Shown here: positions 33,701-42,547 of the stretch, piece by piece
Numbering within the stretch: the first letter of the stretch is position 1
How the letters are laid out: every line of letters starts with the position of its first letter
From: Tersicoccus solisilvae
Lineage (GTDB): Bacteria; Actinomycetota; Actinomycetes; Actinomycetales; Micrococcaceae
Assembly (NCBI RefSeq): GCF_014643255.1
Contig: NZ_BMJI01000001.1
Location: forward strand, 1-64,000
Direction: 5' to 3'
DNA length: 64,000 nucleotides
Position numbers and translations under genes: made by a program
Notes under the pieces: model-generated
Seen by the model: the letters and a program-made list of their open reading frames with translations, nothing else
Told to the model about the DNA's origin: nothing
Database searches by the model: none

Positions 33701-34342
33701 ATGGCCGCACGCGACTACGGGCAGTACTCCGGGGTCACTCGCGCCCTGGAGCTCGTGGGCGAGCGCTGGGCCATGCTGATCGTCCGGGACCTGCTGGTCG
33801 GGCCGCGCCGCTACGGCGAACTGGCCGCCGGGCTCCCCCGGATCCCGACGAACATCCTGGCGGCGAGGCTGAAGGAGCTGCAGGCGGCCGGCGTGCTGCG
33901 CCGGGCGCCGCGCTCCCGCGTCATCGTCTACGAGCTGACGCCTTTCGGCCGTGAGCTTGAGCCTGTGGTGCTCGCGCTCGGGGCGTGGGGCTTCAAGGCG
34001 ATGGGCCAGGCGCGGGAGGAGCAGATCATCACGCCGGACTCGATGACCATCGACCTGCGCACCGCCTTCCGACCACAGGTCGCCCTGGACCTGCCGCCCA
34101 CCGCCTATGCCGCCCACGTCGGCGTCGCCGAGCTGCTGATCCGGGTCGACGGCTCCCGGCTCGACGTGACGCGCGGGGACGGCCCGGCCGATCTCGCGTT
34201 CGCCGCCGGCCCGGGCATCCACAGGGTCATCGCGGGGGAGCTGGACCCGGATCGCGCCATCGCGACCGGCGTGGTCGAGGTGCTGCACGGACGCGGCGAT
34301 CTGCTCGGCCGGTTCGCGGACACGTTCCACCTGGCCGCCTGA
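33701..34342 (+). CDS. HxlR-family winged-helix regulator
   Basis: The 213-residue protein has an HxlR winged helix in the first 100 residues: ALELVGERWAMLIVRDLLVG, GLPRIPTNILAARLKELQAA and VIVYELTPFGREL. The C-terminal half is an SCP2-like lipid-binding type extension (IDLRTAFRP to VLHGRGDLLGRF), which may bind an effector. ATG 33701 lies 5 nt after the VOC stop. It most likely controls its own operon through the TACTTGT palindrome. The effector is unknown. Confidence 0.87.
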   Translation: MAARDYGQYSGVTRALELVGERWAMLIVRDLLVGPRRYGELAAGLPRIPTNILAARLKELQAAGVLRRAPRSRVIVYELTPFGRELEPVVLALGAWGFKAMGQAREEQIITPDSMTIDLRTAFRPQVALDLPPTAYAAHVGVAELLIRVDGSRLDVTRGDGPADLAFAAGPGIHRVIAGELDPDRAIATGVVEVLHGRGDLLGRFADTFHLAA

Positions 34343-34371
34343 CCCGGCCGCCAGACGTCGCGCCGGCTCGC

Positions 34372-34449
34372 CAGCGCCAGCTCGTCAATAGATGCACGAA
34401 AAGAGTCGATTCCGGCCCGGATCGGACATCTATCGACGAGCTGGCGCTG
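34372..34449. repeat. Hairpin repeat element, copy A
   Basis: Two 23-nt arms (34372-34394 and 34427-34449) pair with one mismatch around a 32-nt loop. The core CCAGCTCGTCAATAGATG is identical in copy B (37736), and the right arm ACATCTAT is also shared. It lies between the convergent ends of the HxlR and GdpD genes. Confidence 0.8.
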
Positions 34450-34462
34450 AACGAAAGGAGGG

Positions 34463-35266
34463 TCACGCCTGCGGCCAAGCGCCCCGCTCCGTCAGCACCG
34501 CAGCGAGCACGTCGGCCCGATCGCTGACGATCCCGTCCGCGCCGGCGTCGAGCAGCCGGCGCATGGCGTCGGCGTCGTTGATCGTCCACACGTGCACCTC
34601 CAGCCCCCACCGGTGCGCCAGCGCGACGCTCCGCGCGGTCACCACGGGGACGGCCACACCGAGCATCCGCTGCCGCTCCGGCACCTGGAACGCGTCGACG
34701 TCACGCAGCAGCCGCCGCGCGGCCGGCGCGAGCAACGGCAGCACGGACGCGAGTACCCAGACCGCGGTCAGCGCGGTCCCGGCGGACGTGGCCGCGGGTC
34801 GGCTCAGCCGGCGCAGCACGGCCCGGCGTCGCCGGTCCGAGAAGGACGCGACGAGGACGCGGTCGTGGGCGCCGAGCCGGTCGATGACGGCGGCGAGCGG
34901 GGCCACGCCGACCCTGCTCTTGACGTCGATGTTCAGCCGCAGGTCGGGGAACCGCTCGAGCACCTCGGCGAGGGTGGGAATCGGGTCCGTCCCGATCCGC
35001 ACGGCACGCACGGCGGCCGCCGTCATGGTCGAGATGCGTCCCGTCGTACCGGTCACGCGTTCGAGCGTGTCGTCGTGGAAGACGAACAGCTCACCGTCGG
35101 CACTGGCCTGCACGTCGGTCTCGACCCACCCGCAGCCGAGGTCGACGGCGGCCTGCACGGCGGCCAGTGAGTTCTCGGCGCCGTCCGGGGCGTAACCACG
35201 GTGGGCCAGCCCCTTGGGCCGCGCGACCCCGCCGATGACGTTGGCCAGGTAGGGGCGGTCAGGCAC
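34463..35266 (-). CDS. Glycerophosphodiester phosphodiesterase
   Basis: The 267-residue TIM-barrel enzyme hydrolyses glycerophosphodiesters to glycerol-3-phosphate and an alcohol. The catalytic and metal residues are in KGLAHRGYAPDGAENSLAA (HRG and E-N), GWVETDVQASADGELFVFHD (ETD and HD) and VHVWTINDADAMRRLL. There is no signal peptide, so it is cytoplasmic (UgpQ-like). The GTG start at 35266 overlaps the upstream HAD gene by 8 nt, so the two are co-transcribed. Confidence 0.92.
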   Translation of the reverse strand: MPDRPYLANVIGGVARPKGLAHRGYAPDGAENSLAAVQAAVDLGCGWVETDVQASADGELFVFHDDTLERVTGTTGRISTMTAAAVRAVRIGTDPIPTLAEVLERFPDLRLNIDVKSRVGVAPLAAVIDRLGAHDRVLVASFSDRRRRAVLRRLSRPAATSAGTALTAVWVLASVLPLLAPAARRLLRDVDAFQVPERQRMLGVAVPVVTARSVALAHRWGLEVHVWTINDADAMRRLLDAGADGIVSDRADVLAAVLTERGAWPQA

Positions 35267-36164
35267 GCGCCGGGTCCTGCGGCTCCGGCGACGGAGCGGC
35301 CGGGGACGGGGGATCGGCGTCGTGCCCGGACGCGAGCACCCCTTCGATCACCTGGGCAACGCCGTCCTCGTCGAACGGCGGCGCGAGGTTCGCGGCCGCC
35401 TCCCGCGCCTCCGGGTGCCCGCTGGCCATGGCGTAGCCGTGCCCGGCCCAGCGCAGCATCTGCCGGTCGTTGGGCATGTCGCCGAAGGCGTACACGTCGC
35501 CGGCGTCGATGCCGTGGCGTTCGGCGTACCGCGCCAGCGTGACCGCCTTGTCGATGCCCTGCGGTGCCATCTCCACCAGCGCGACGCCGGGGCTGGAGTG
35601 GGTGACGGCGACGAGGTCGCTCACCAGCCCCCGCACGTGGCCGAGGAAGTCGTCGGGGGTCAGCGTCGGGTGCTTGGCCAGGAACTTGACCACCGACTCG
35701 TCGTCGGGGATCTCCTCCTCGACGCCGTCCGTGACGCGGGCACGGCGCGGCAGCACGTCGGCGATCCACTGCGGCGCGAGTTCGCGCAGTTCGATGCTCT
35801 CGATGTCGAGGAACCCGGGTTCGACGACGAACCCGGCGAGGGACTCGAGGGCGAACCGGGCATCCGGGAACGCCTGCTCGATCCGCTCCCGAGCGGCATA
35901 CACGTCGTCGGCGGCGATGGTCGTGCGGTCCAGCACCCGGCGCTGTCCGAGGTCGTACACGACGGCCCCGTTCGAACAGATCACGAGGCCCTCGTGGCCG
36001 AGCTGGTCCACCAGCGGATCGAGCCAGCGCGGCGGCCGCCCGGTGACGAAGACGATCCCGACGCCGGCCGCGCGGGCCGCGGCGAAGGCGTCGACGGTGC
36101 GCGCCGAGATCTTCCCGTCGTGCCCGACGATGGTGCCGTCCAGGTCGCTGGCGATCAGCCGCAC
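35259..36164 (-). CDS. Cof-type HAD-superfamily phosphatase
   Basis: The 301-residue protein starts MRLIASDLDGTIVGHDG, with the HAD nucleophile aspartate at the very N-terminus. Other motifs are FVTGRPPRWLDPL (motif II), KAVTLARYAERHG with the motif III lysine, and AFGDMPNDRQML (motif IV). The C-terminus is a Pro/Ala-rich tail. Starts at GTG 36164. It overlaps gdpD by 8 nt, so it may act on the product of that enzyme, but a direct link is inference. It is about 8 kb from a similar HAD gene near 9 kb. Confidence 0.87.
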   Translation of the reverse strand: MRLIASDLDGTIVGHDGKISARTVDAFAAARAAGVGIVFVTGRPPRWLDPLVDQLGHEGLVICSNGAVVYDLGQRRVLDRTTIAADDVYAARERIEQAFPDARFALESLAGFVVEPGFLDIESIELRELAPQWIADVLPRRARVTDGVEEEIPDDESVVKFLAKHPTLTPDDFLGHVRGLVSDLVAVTHSSPGVALVEMAPQGIDKAVTLARYAERHGIDAGDVYAFGDMPNDRQMLRWAGHGYAMASGHPEAREAAANLAPPFDEDGVAQVIEGVLASGHDADPPSPAAPSPEPQDPARA

Positions 36165-36171
36165 GCGTGCG

Positions 36172-36708
36172 CTACTTCGCTTCGTACCGGCCCGTGATCC
36201 GGGCGCGGCCGATGCTGTGGCTGAAGAGGTTGAAGCCGAGGAACGCCGGGCTCGCGTCATCGGGGATGTCCAGGTGATCGACGTCGAGCGCGTGCACGAC
36301 GACCATGTACCGGTGCGGGCCGTGCCCGGACGGCGGGGCGGCGCCGACGAATCCGGCATAACCGGCGTCGTTGCGCAGCACCACGGCGCCGTCCGGCAGC
36401 GCGGGCAGCTTCCCCTCGCCGGGACCGGCCGGCAGCGACGTCGTGGAGACCGGCAGGTTGAACAGCGCCAGGTGCCAGAAGCCGCTCGCGGTCGGCGCAT
36501 CGGGGTCGAGCACGGTGACGGCGAAGCTCTCCGTCTCGGACGGGAAGTCGCTCCAGGTCAGCTGCGGGGAGACGTCCTGTCCGCCGGGCACGCCCATCGT
36601 GCCGCTGAGCTGCGGCGCGGCCAGGGTGGCGCCGTCGGTGATGCTCGCGGACGTGAGGGTGAACGCGGGGACGAAGGGCAGCTCGTCGTACGGGTCGATC
36701 GAGGTCAT
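36172..36708 (-). CDS. YbhB/YbcL (PEBP/Raf kinase inhibitor-like) family protein
   Basis: The 178-residue protein has the PEBP fold. Recognisable are ISPQLTW-like [32 protein letters not shown] (DPDAP with H), [16 protein letters not shown] and the late [18 protein letters not shown]. Bacterial members bind small anionic ligands or have an unknown role. ATG 36708 has GAGAGGA 6 nt upstream. It lies 7 nt upstream of the HAD gene and probably begins that operon (YbhB-HAD-GdpD). Confidence 0.9.
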   Translation of the reverse strand: MTSIDPYDELPFVPAFTLTSASITDGATLAAPQLSGTMGVPGGQDVSPQLTWSDFPSETESFAVTVLDPDAPTASGFWHLALFNLPVSTTSLPAGPGEGKLPALPDGAVVLRNDAGYAGFVGAAPPSGHGPHRYMVVVHALDVDHLDIPDDASPAFLGFNLFSHSIGRARITGRYEAK

Positions 36709-36796
36709 CGTGGTCCTCTCGGCGGGGGCGGACGGTGCTGGTCCCAGCCTACCGACGACGCGCGGCTCACCCGGTGCCGCCGCGGAGCGGACCGGC

Positions 36797-37714
36797 CTAC
36801 CGGGGCACCTCGTGCCGGGTGGGCGGGTTGGCGCCGGCGCGCGAGACGGTGACCCCGGCCGCCGCGCTGCAGAAGCGGAGGATCTCAGCCAGCTCCTCGA
36901 CGGACAGGCGCGGCAGCCGCTCCCGCTGCCCCGAGCCGTCCCAGCCGCGGTCGACGACGGCGCTGAGCAGGGCGGCCATGAACGAGTCGCCGGCGCCCAC
37001 GGTGTCCACGACGTCGACCCGGGCGGCGGGTACCGCCGTCGCACCGGCCCGGCAGATCCCCCAGGGACCCTCGGCGCCGCGGGTGACGACCACCAGGGCC
37101 GGCCCGAGGTCGAGCCACGCGGCCGCGGCGTCCTCCAGGGACCGGTCCGGGTAGAGCCAGGCGAGGTCCTCGTCCGAGGCCTTGACCACGTCGGCCAGGG
37201 CGACGAACCGTTCGGTCCGTTCCCGGGCGCGATCGACGTCGGTGATGATGGACGGCCGGCAGTTCGGGTCGAAGCCGATGGTGGCGGCGGGCCGGGCGCG
37301 TTCGACGGCGGCCAGCACCTGGGCGGCGCCGGGGTCGAGCATGGTGGCGATGGAGCCGGTGTGCACGAGGGTGGTGCCCGCCAGCAGGCGGGGCAGCCGC
37401 TCGAGCAGGCCGGGCAGCTCCCAGTGCAGGGTGAAGTCGTAGTCGGCGCTGCCGTCCGGTCGCAGCCGCGCGGCGGCGACGCTGGTGCGGCCGGTGTCCG
37501 CCGGCCACGGGGTGAGCACCGCGTTGGAGCGCAGGTGGCCCTCGATCAGGTCGCCGTACGGGTCCTGCCCGTAGCGGCCGATGAACTGGGTGGGGTGCCC
37601 GAGCCGGGCGAGGCCGACCGCGACGTTGAGCGGACTGCCGCCGACGTGCGCCCGCTGCGGCTCGCCCTCGCGCTGGACGACGTCGACGAGCGCCTCTCCG
37701 ATGACCGTGAGCAT
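36797..37714 (-). CDS. PfkB-family carbohydrate kinase (fructokinase-like)
   Basis: This 305-residue ribokinase-family enzyme phosphorylates a sugar, probably fructose. The two signatures are [16 protein letters not shown] near residue 25 and [17 protein letters not shown] near 245, the latter with the catalytic base. [19 protein letters not shown] and [11 protein letters not shown] are also typical. ATG 37714 follows TAGGTT by 6 nt, so it is leaderless. A hairpin repeat element lies 22 nt upstream. Confidence 0.9.
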   Translation of the reverse strand: MLTVIGEALVDVVQREGEPQRAHVGGSPLNVAVGLARLGHPTQFIGRYGQDPYGDLIEGHLRSNAVLTPWPADTGRTSVAAARLRPDGSADYDFTLHWELPGLLERLPRLLAGTTLVHTGSIATMLDPGAAQVLAAVERARPAATIGFDPNCRPSIITDVDRARERTERFVALADVVKASDEDLAWLYPDRSLEDAAAAWLDLGPALVVVTRGAEGPWGICRAGATAVPAARVDVVDTVGAGDSFMAALLSAVVDRGWDGSGQRERLPRLSVEELAEILRFCSAAAGVTVSRAGANPPTRHEVPR

Positions 37715-37720
37715 GCAGCG

Positions 37721-37726
37721 AACCTA
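37721..37726 (-). promoter_or_regulatory. -10 box of pfkB-like gene, leaderless
   Basis: TAGGTT on the minus strand is 6 nt before the ATG. Hairpin repeat copy B begins only 10 nt further upstream and must cover the -35 region. Confidence 0.55.
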
Positions 37727-37735
37727 CACCGCGCC

Positions 37736-37804
37736 CCAGCTCGTCAATAGATGTCGACGCAAGCGCTTCCGTGGGCCCCGATCCAACATCTATTGGCGAG
37801 CTGG
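37736..37804. repeat. Hairpin repeat element, copy B
   Basis: Two 19-nt arms (37736-37754 and 37786-37804) pair with one G-U wobble around a 31-nt loop. The left core CCAGCTCGTCAATAGATG is identical to copy A. It lies between two genes of the same strand. Confidence 0.8.
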
Positions 37805-37830
37805 CGGAATGCAGGAACGACCGGGGGGGG

Positions 37831-38559
37831 TCAGCCGTAGAGCTCGACGAAACGGCGCAGGATCGCGTGGGACGCCTCGACGTCGGCGGCGGCCACCTCG
37901 GCCTTGAGCTCCTCCGCGGTCTCCGGCGGGAAGTACCCCGCGTACTTGTAGACGTCGATCCGCTGCGCGAGGGCGCCGGCATCGAGCTCGGGATGGAACT
38001 GCGTCGCGTACAGGTTCTGCTTGAGCCGGAACATCTGGACCGGGCAGGCGGTCGAGGACCCGAGCAGCACCGCGCCGGGAGGCAGCTCGCGGACGGCCTC
38101 CTTGTGTCCGACGTACGCGTCGAACGCGGCCGGCAGGCCCGCGCAGAGGGGGTCCGCCGCAGCCGCGTCGGTCAGGGTCACCCGCACCGCGCTGATCGGC
38201 TCGGCGTACGTCCGGTCCACGACGCCGCCGGCGAACACCCCGAGGGTGCCGACGCCGTAGCAGGCGCCAAGGAACGGCAGGTCCTCGGCCACGATCGTGT
38301 CCAGCAGCTGCCGCAGCCGCGCCTCGACGGCCACCTGGACGTCGGACTTCTGCTCGAGCGGGTCCGAGGAGTTGAACGGGCTGCCCCCGAGGAAGACGCC
38401 CGCGTACCGGCCGAGCTCGATGTCGGCGTCGGGTTCGAGCACCAGCCGGATCCGGTCGAGCCGTTCCGGCGGCAGCCCGGAGTGGGTGAGGAACGAGGCC
38501 AGCTCCCCGGCCGCCGCCGCGTCGTGATCGCGGGTGGACAGCAGCAGGAAGGGTTTCAC
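37831..38559 (-). CDS. Class I glutamine amidotransferase-like protein
   Basis: The 242-residue protein is a stand-alone GATase domain. The nucleophile cysteine is in PFLGACYGVGTLG and the catalytic histidine in YATQFHPELDAG, with a glutamate further on. It resembles GuaA-N-like free amidotransferases (YfeJ/YLR126C type), which hydrolyse glutamine or gamma-glutamyl compounds. The GTG start at 38559 follows TAGGAT by 6 nt, giving a leaderless mRNA. There is no synthetase partner nearby. Its substrate is unknown. Confidence 0.86.
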   Translation of the reverse strand: MKPFLLLSTRDHDAAAAGELASFLTHSGLPPERLDRIRLVLEPDADIELGRYAGVFLGGSPFNSSDPLEQKSDVQVAVEARLRQLLDTIVAEDLPFLGACYGVGTLGVFAGGVVDRTYAEPISAVRVTLTDAAAADPLCAGLPAAFDAYVGHKEAVRELPPGAVLLGSSTACPVQMFRLKQNLYATQFHPELDAGALAQRIDVYKYAGYFPPETAEELKAEVAAADVEASHAILRRFVELYG

Positions 38560-38565
38560 CCTGCG

Positions 38566-38571
38566 ATCCTA
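38566..38571 (-). promoter_or_regulatory. -10 box of GATase gene, leaderless
   Basis: TAGGAT on the minus strand, then CGCAGG, then the GTG start codon. Confidence 0.6.
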
Positions 38572-38609
38572 GTCAGCGGACGCCACCCGGGACGGCGGGC
38601 CCGTACGCA

Positions 38610-38644
38610 CCGCGGGCCCCGGTCCGAACGACCGGGGCCCGCGG
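38610..38644 (-). terminator. Strong hairpin after the SRPBCC gene
   Basis: CCGCGGGCCCCGGTC and GACCGGGGCCCGCGG pair perfectly over 15 bp with the loop CGAAC. It begins 36 nt after the SRPBCC stop on the minus strand. No T-run follows. Confidence 0.75.
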
Positions 38645-38660
38645 GCGAGAACACGATGCC

Positions 38661-38692
38661 GTCAGCTCTTGACGCTTCGTCAGCTCTTGACG
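38661..38692. repeat. 14-bp direct repeat at the 3' end of the SRPBCC gene
   Basis: GTCAGCTCTTGACG occurs at 38661 and 38679 (period 18). The second copy holds the last codons and stop of the SRPBCC gene, so the first looks like a small duplication of the gene end. Confidence 0.6.
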
Positions 38693-39183
38693 ACGGCCCC
38701 GGCGAGGAGACCGAGGGAGTGCTCCAGCTGGTCCTTGCTCACCAGCGGGAAGGACACCTTCTTCAGCAGCTCCTTGTCCGTGACCTTGCTCCAGTCGTAG
38801 GTCAGGGTGACCTCGGTGGCGTCGGACCCCTGCGCCTCCAGCTCCCAGAGCCACTCCCAGCCCGGAGGCTCGGTACCGGCCGGCGCGGTCTTCCAGCCGA
38901 CCATCTTGTTGTCCTCGTAGGCGGTGACGTGGTTCTCCGTCTGGTACTCGCCGCCCATGTGGTCGCCCTCCATGTTCATGGTGAACACGTCGCCGACCTT
39001 GCTGATCCGGAAGCTGCGGTCCTCGGACCGGAGGAAGCCGGACCCGTCGAACTGGCGGTGCTGAGCCGGGTTGGTCAGCAGGTTGAAGATGTCACCGGCG
39101 GAGGCGTCGATGAGGCGGGAGACGACGATGCGGGACTCGTGGGTGCCCGGGTCGTGATCGTGTTCGCTCGCGTGGTTCGCCAT
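38680..39183 (-). CDS. SRPBCC-family lipid-binding-fold protein
   Basis: The 167-residue protein has the START/SRPBCC (polyketide cyclase-like) fold. Recognisable are IVVSRLIDASAGDIFNLLTN at the start, an FDGSGF/FRISKVGDVF beta region, and LLKKVSFPLVSKDQLEHSLG as the C-terminal helix. The first 17 residues are His/Asp/Glu-rich (HASEHDHDPGTHES). ATG 39183 has GAAAGGA 9 nt upstream. Such proteins bind hydrophobic ligands. The neighbours give no hint of which. Confidence 0.85.
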   Translation of the reverse strand: MANHASEHDHDPGTHESRIVVSRLIDASAGDIFNLLTNPAQHRQFDGSGFLRSEDRSFRISKVGDVFTMNMEGDHMGGEYQTENHVTAYEDNKMVGWKTAPAGTEPPGWEWLWELEAQGSDATEVTLTYDWSKVTDKELLKKVSFPLVSKDQLEHSLGLLAGAVVKS

Positions 39184-39270
39184 GGCGTGATCCTTTCTCG
39201 AGGGACGTTGCGGCCGTACCCGGCAAGCCTAGTCACCGAGCCGATGACGAGGCCGTTCGGGCGGCGACGT

Positions 39271-40029
39271 TCACCCGGGGTGAACGCCGGGGGTGGTGCC
39301 GGCGTTCAGACGCGGCGCCAGGGATCTGACGTAGCCCGCGAACCCGGCGGGTGCCCGGCCGGTCGCGCGGCCCGACGTGGTGACGCGGATGCGGTCGGTG
39401 GCGACGACGACAGCGCCGGCCACGCGCGCCCGGTGCGCCAGCCGGACGTCCTCGTGGGCGGCGACCGCTCCGAATCCGCCCGCGGCCCGGTAGGCCGAGA
39501 GCCGGATGCCGAGGTTCGCGCCGTGGACGTACGCGTGACCATCGGCGAGGCGGTGCCGCCGGTGCCAGGCGGCCAGCTGGGCGGCGGACGTGTCGGTGGG
39601 ATCCGGCTCGACGGTGCCCAGGACGAGGTCGGCGCCGCCGTCGGCCAGGTCCACCTGCACGCTGAGCCAGTCGACGGGCACGCGGCTGTCCGCGTCGGTG
39701 CTGGCCACCCAGACCCGGTCCGGCACGTCGACCGCCTCCGCGGCGTCGACCCCGGCCGAACGCGCGGCTCCGACCGTGCCCGAGGTGACGTGATGGGCGT
39801 GCACCCAGCCCGCGGCGGCGACGAGGTCGGGGGTGGCGTCCGTGCACGCATCGAGCACGACCGTGACGTCGGCTCGCACGCCCGGACGGGTGCGGGTGAG
39901 ATGGTCGACGGCGGCGCGGAGCGCGGCGAGGGCACCGGGCAGCAGCGCCTCCTCGTTGCGGGCCGGGACGACCACGTGCACGGCGCGCAGCGGCTCGGGT
40001 CGGCCGCGGACGGGTTCGACGTCGCTCAC
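39271..40029 (-). CDS. Family 2 glycosyltransferase
   Basis: The 252-residue protein has a GT-A fold. VHVVVPARNEEALLPGALAA binds the nucleotide sugar, and VWVASTDADSRVP holds the DXD-like metal site. YVHGANLGIRLSAYRAAGGF and AHEDVRLAHRA (ED acid) are the acceptor and catalytic-base segments. It has no membrane helix. The GTG at 40029 overlaps the stop of the deacetylase/methyltransferase gene (GTGA), so translation is coupled and it is the third gene of the cluster. The sugar donor and acceptor are unknown. Confidence 0.88.
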   Translation of the reverse strand: MSDVEPVRGRPEPLRAVHVVVPARNEEALLPGALAALRAAVDHLTRTRPGVRADVTVVLDACTDATPDLVAAAGWVHAHHVTSGTVGAARSAGVDAAEAVDVPDRVWVASTDADSRVPVDWLSVQVDLADGGADLVLGTVEPDPTDTSAAQLAAWHRRHRLADGHAYVHGANLGIRLSAYRAAGGFGAVAAHEDVRLAHRARVAGAVVVATDRIRVTTSGRATGRAPAGFAGYVRSLAPRLNAGTTPGVHPG

Positions 40030-41387
40030 ACCAGTCCCGACTCCCGCGCCACGGAACCGACGCCCGGTCGCACGAGCACCTCGATCAGCAGGTCCTCCTC
40101 GACGTGCCGGACGAGCACGGGCAGGCCGAGCCGGCCGCGCAGTCGCTCGTGCACCGCGTCGCCGTCGAGCGCCCACCCGGTCATCGGATGGCGCCAGTGG
40201 CACAGCAGGACGACGCCGTCGTCGGTCAGGCCGGCGAGGATCCGGTCGGCCAGCAGGTCCAGGCCGGCGGCGGTGAGGTAGTAGCCCACCTCGGAGACGA
40301 CCACCAGGTCGAACACGCCCTCGGGCCACTGCGCCGGCAACCGCAGCCGGCGCAGCTCCACGACATCGGCGACACCGGCGTCGGCCAGGGTCTGCGCCGC
40401 CCCGGCGAGCGCGGCGGGGCTGACGTCGGTGGCGACCAGTGTCGCGCAGCGCGGCGCCAGCTCGGCCGTCAGGACGCCGATCGAACACCCGACCTCCAGT
40501 CCCCGGCGGAAGCGTTCGCGCGGCAGGGCGGCGACGGTGAGGGCCCGCTTGCGCCGCTCGTACCAGCGATCCCGGAAACCCCAGGGGTCAGCGCCGCCGG
40601 CGTGGAGCCGCTCGAAGATGCCGGCGAACCGCTCCGCGTCGAGGAAGGTCTCGAAGGGCCGCGCGAACCGCCCCACCATGTCCGGCAGCAGGATCGGCTC
40701 GTCGCCCGGCGCCGGGGACAGCGGGGCCACCTGGCTGGTGTGCTCGGCGAGTGCGGCGGCCTTGGCGTCCCGTTCGGTGGGGGTCAGGTCCAGCCGGACG
40801 GCACCGTCCCAGGGAACGTCGGCGTCGTCGGCCCACAGCCACGCCCAAATCGGGTACTCGAGCAGTCGCGCGGCGGTCCCGGTCACGGCCGTGGCGGCGG
40901 CCCGGCCGGCGGCGTCGTGGTCGGTGTGCCCGTCCAGATGCCACGGCGCGGCCAGGACGGTGCCCGGCTCCGTCAGCCGGCTGCGCAGGTCCGCGACGAC
41001 GGCGTCCTCGTGCGCGGCGAGCCGGCCGTCGGGCAGCTCCAGCAGCACGACGTCGACAGCCGTGTGCAGCCGGGCCGCGGCGGCCCGGATCTCCTCCCGG
41101 CGCAGCGCGGCGAGCCGGTCCGGGGTGTGCGTCGGGGAGTCCGGGTGGGAGGCCTCGCCCTGGGTGGCGACGACGACGGTGACGGCAGCCCCGAGCGCGC
41201 CGGCGCGCGCGATCAGTCCCCCGGCGCCGAGCGTCTCGTCGTCGGGGTGGGCGGCGAGCACGACCAGCCGGCGCAGGGGCACTCCGTCCCGGTCGGTGAG
41301 CTCCGCCGCGGGCAGCCCGGCCAGCGGGGAGGACGACCACGACGCCTCGCTGCGCCCGGCGTCGGTGTGCGTGAAGCGGGCGGTCAC
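40026..41387 (-). CDS. PIG-L deacetylase fused to a SAM-dependent methyltransferase
   Basis: The 453-residue protein joins two enzymes. Residues about 35-240 are a PIG-L/LmbE zinc deacetylase, with the metal site AAHPDDETLGAGG and the second site WHLDGHTDHDAAGRAA. Residues about 270-440 are a class I methyltransferase, with the SAM loop LEVGCSIGVLTAELA and FDLVVVSEVGYYL. PIG-L enzymes remove N-acetyl from GlcNAc conjugates (as in mycothiol synthesis), so an N-acetyl sugar substrate is likely. The GTG at 41387 overlaps the acyl-CoA dehydrogenase stop, and its own stop overlaps the GT2 start. Fusion is intact in one frame. Confidence 0.9.
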   Translation of the reverse strand: MTARFTHTDAGRSEASWSSSPLAGLPAAELTDRDGVPLRRLVVLAAHPDDETLGAGGLIARAGALGAAVTVVVATQGEASHPDSPTHTPDRLAALRREEIRAAAARLHTAVDVVLLELPDGRLAAHEDAVVADLRSRLTEPGTVLAAPWHLDGHTDHDAAGRAAATAVTGTAARLLEYPIWAWLWADDADVPWDGAVRLDLTPTERDAKAAALAEHTSQVAPLSPAPGDEPILLPDMVGRFARPFETFLDAERFAGIFERLHAGGADPWGFRDRWYERRKRALTVAALPRERFRRGLEVGCSIGVLTAELAPRCATLVATDVSPAALAGAAQTLADAGVADVVELRRLRLPAQWPEGVFDLVVVSEVGYYLTAAGLDLLADRILAGLTDDGVVLLCHWRHPMTGWALDGDAVHERLRGRLGLPVLVRHVEEDLLIEVLVRPGVGSVARESGLV

Positions 41388-42547
41388 CAGGGCAGCTCCT
41401 CGTCGTCGGCGAGCCGGGTCAGCAGCGAGCGTCCGAGCGCCGCGCGGTCCCGCTCGGCGTGCTCCTGCCGCAGGTAGAGCTGCAGGTCGGCGACCCGGTG
41501 TGCGTGCTCGGCGTCGAAGGCCAGGGGCGCCGGGCCGGTGCCGTGGCCGACGGCGCGCAGCACCGTCTCGGCGGCGTCGGCGACGACGGCGCGGACCCGC
41601 AGGGCGAGGAGCGCTCCCGCCGATCCGGTCGCCCCGCCGGCGTCCACCCGCTCGGCGGCGTCGGCGAGGGCGGTGCGGGCGGCGACGAGGGCGACGTCCA
41701 CCTGGCCGAGCAGCATCAGGCCGATCTGGTCGAGGCCGTCGCCGCGTCGGCGTGCCTGGGTCGCGAGCAACCGGGCCACCCCGACGGCGCCGCCGTACCA
41801 GCAGGCCGCGACGCCGATGCCGCCCCACGCGAATCCGGGCCTGCGCAGGTACCAGCCGGGTTCGCCGACCGGGACGGCGGGGACGGAGGCGAACTCGACC
41901 GGGCCGCTCGGCACCGTCGGCAGGCCGAGGCCGACCCACGCGGCGTCGGCGACGGTGACGCCCGGGTGGCGCAGGTCGACGGCGAAGGCCCGGCGCGCGT
42001 CGCCGGTCGCCTGCCCGTCCGCCGGCACACCGGCCGTGGCCGGGTGCGCCGTGACGACGGCGTGCGTGAGGCTGCCGGCCAGCGAGCACCACGGCTTGCC
42101 GCCGGTCAGCAGCTGGGTCGGCCCGCCGCGGGCACCGTGGGCCTCGAGCCGGAGGCCCTGCCCCTCGGCGGCGAACACCCCCCACGTGCTGTCGGGGCCG
42201 GCGCCGACGGCCGCCACCCGGTCCCGGTCGGCGTCCGGCAGCTGGTCGAGGATGGCGAGGGCGTCCAGATGGGGCTCGACGGTGCGGGCGGCCCCGAGGT
42301 CGCGGGCGGCGACCTCGGCGAGCGCCTCCCACAACTCGGCCGTCCTGCCCCTTCCCGGGCCGGGCAGCTCCGTACCGAGCCGACGCGCGAGCTCCAGCGC
42401 CCCGGCGGTCCCGATCCCGGTTCCGGCCGCGAACGCGTCGGCGATCAGGGCGGCCGCCCTGCCGGCGGGTCGTCCCGGCCCGATGCCGGCGCGCAGGCGC
42501 AGGTCAGACCCCGGTGTCACCGTCGGGCCGGTCAACTCTCTCGACAT
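41384..42547 (-). CDS. Acyl-CoA dehydrogenase-like protein
   Basis: The 387-residue protein has the acyl-CoA dehydrogenase layout: an N-terminal helical part, a middle beta domain (STWGVFAAEGQGLRL, LTGGKPWCSLAGSLTHAVVT) and C-terminal helices (RLLATQARRRGDGLDQIGLM). It is a divergent member: the usual catalytic glutamate could not be placed with confidence. It opens a three-gene coupled cluster with a PIG-L/methyltransferase fusion and a GT2. ATG 42547 follows TAGACT by 6 nt, and an inverted repeat covers the start codon. The substrate is unknown. Confidence 0.75.
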   Translation of the reverse strand: MSRELTGPTVTPGSDLRLRAGIGPGRPAGRAAALIADAFAAGTGIGTAGALELARRLGTELPGPGRGRTAELWEALAEVAARDLGAARTVEPHLDALAILDQLPDADRDRVAAVGAGPDSTWGVFAAEGQGLRLEAHGARGGPTQLLTGGKPWCSLAGSLTHAVVTAHPATAGVPADGQATGDARRAFAVDLRHPGVTVADAAWVGLGLPTVPSGPVEFASVPAVPVGEPGWYLRRPGFAWGGIGVAACWYGGAVGVARLLATQARRRGDGLDQIGLMLLGQVDVALVAARTALADAAERVDAGGATGSAGALLALRVRAVVADAAETVLRAVGHGTGPAPLAFDAEHAHRVADLQLYLRQEHAERDRAALGRSLLTRLADDEELPW

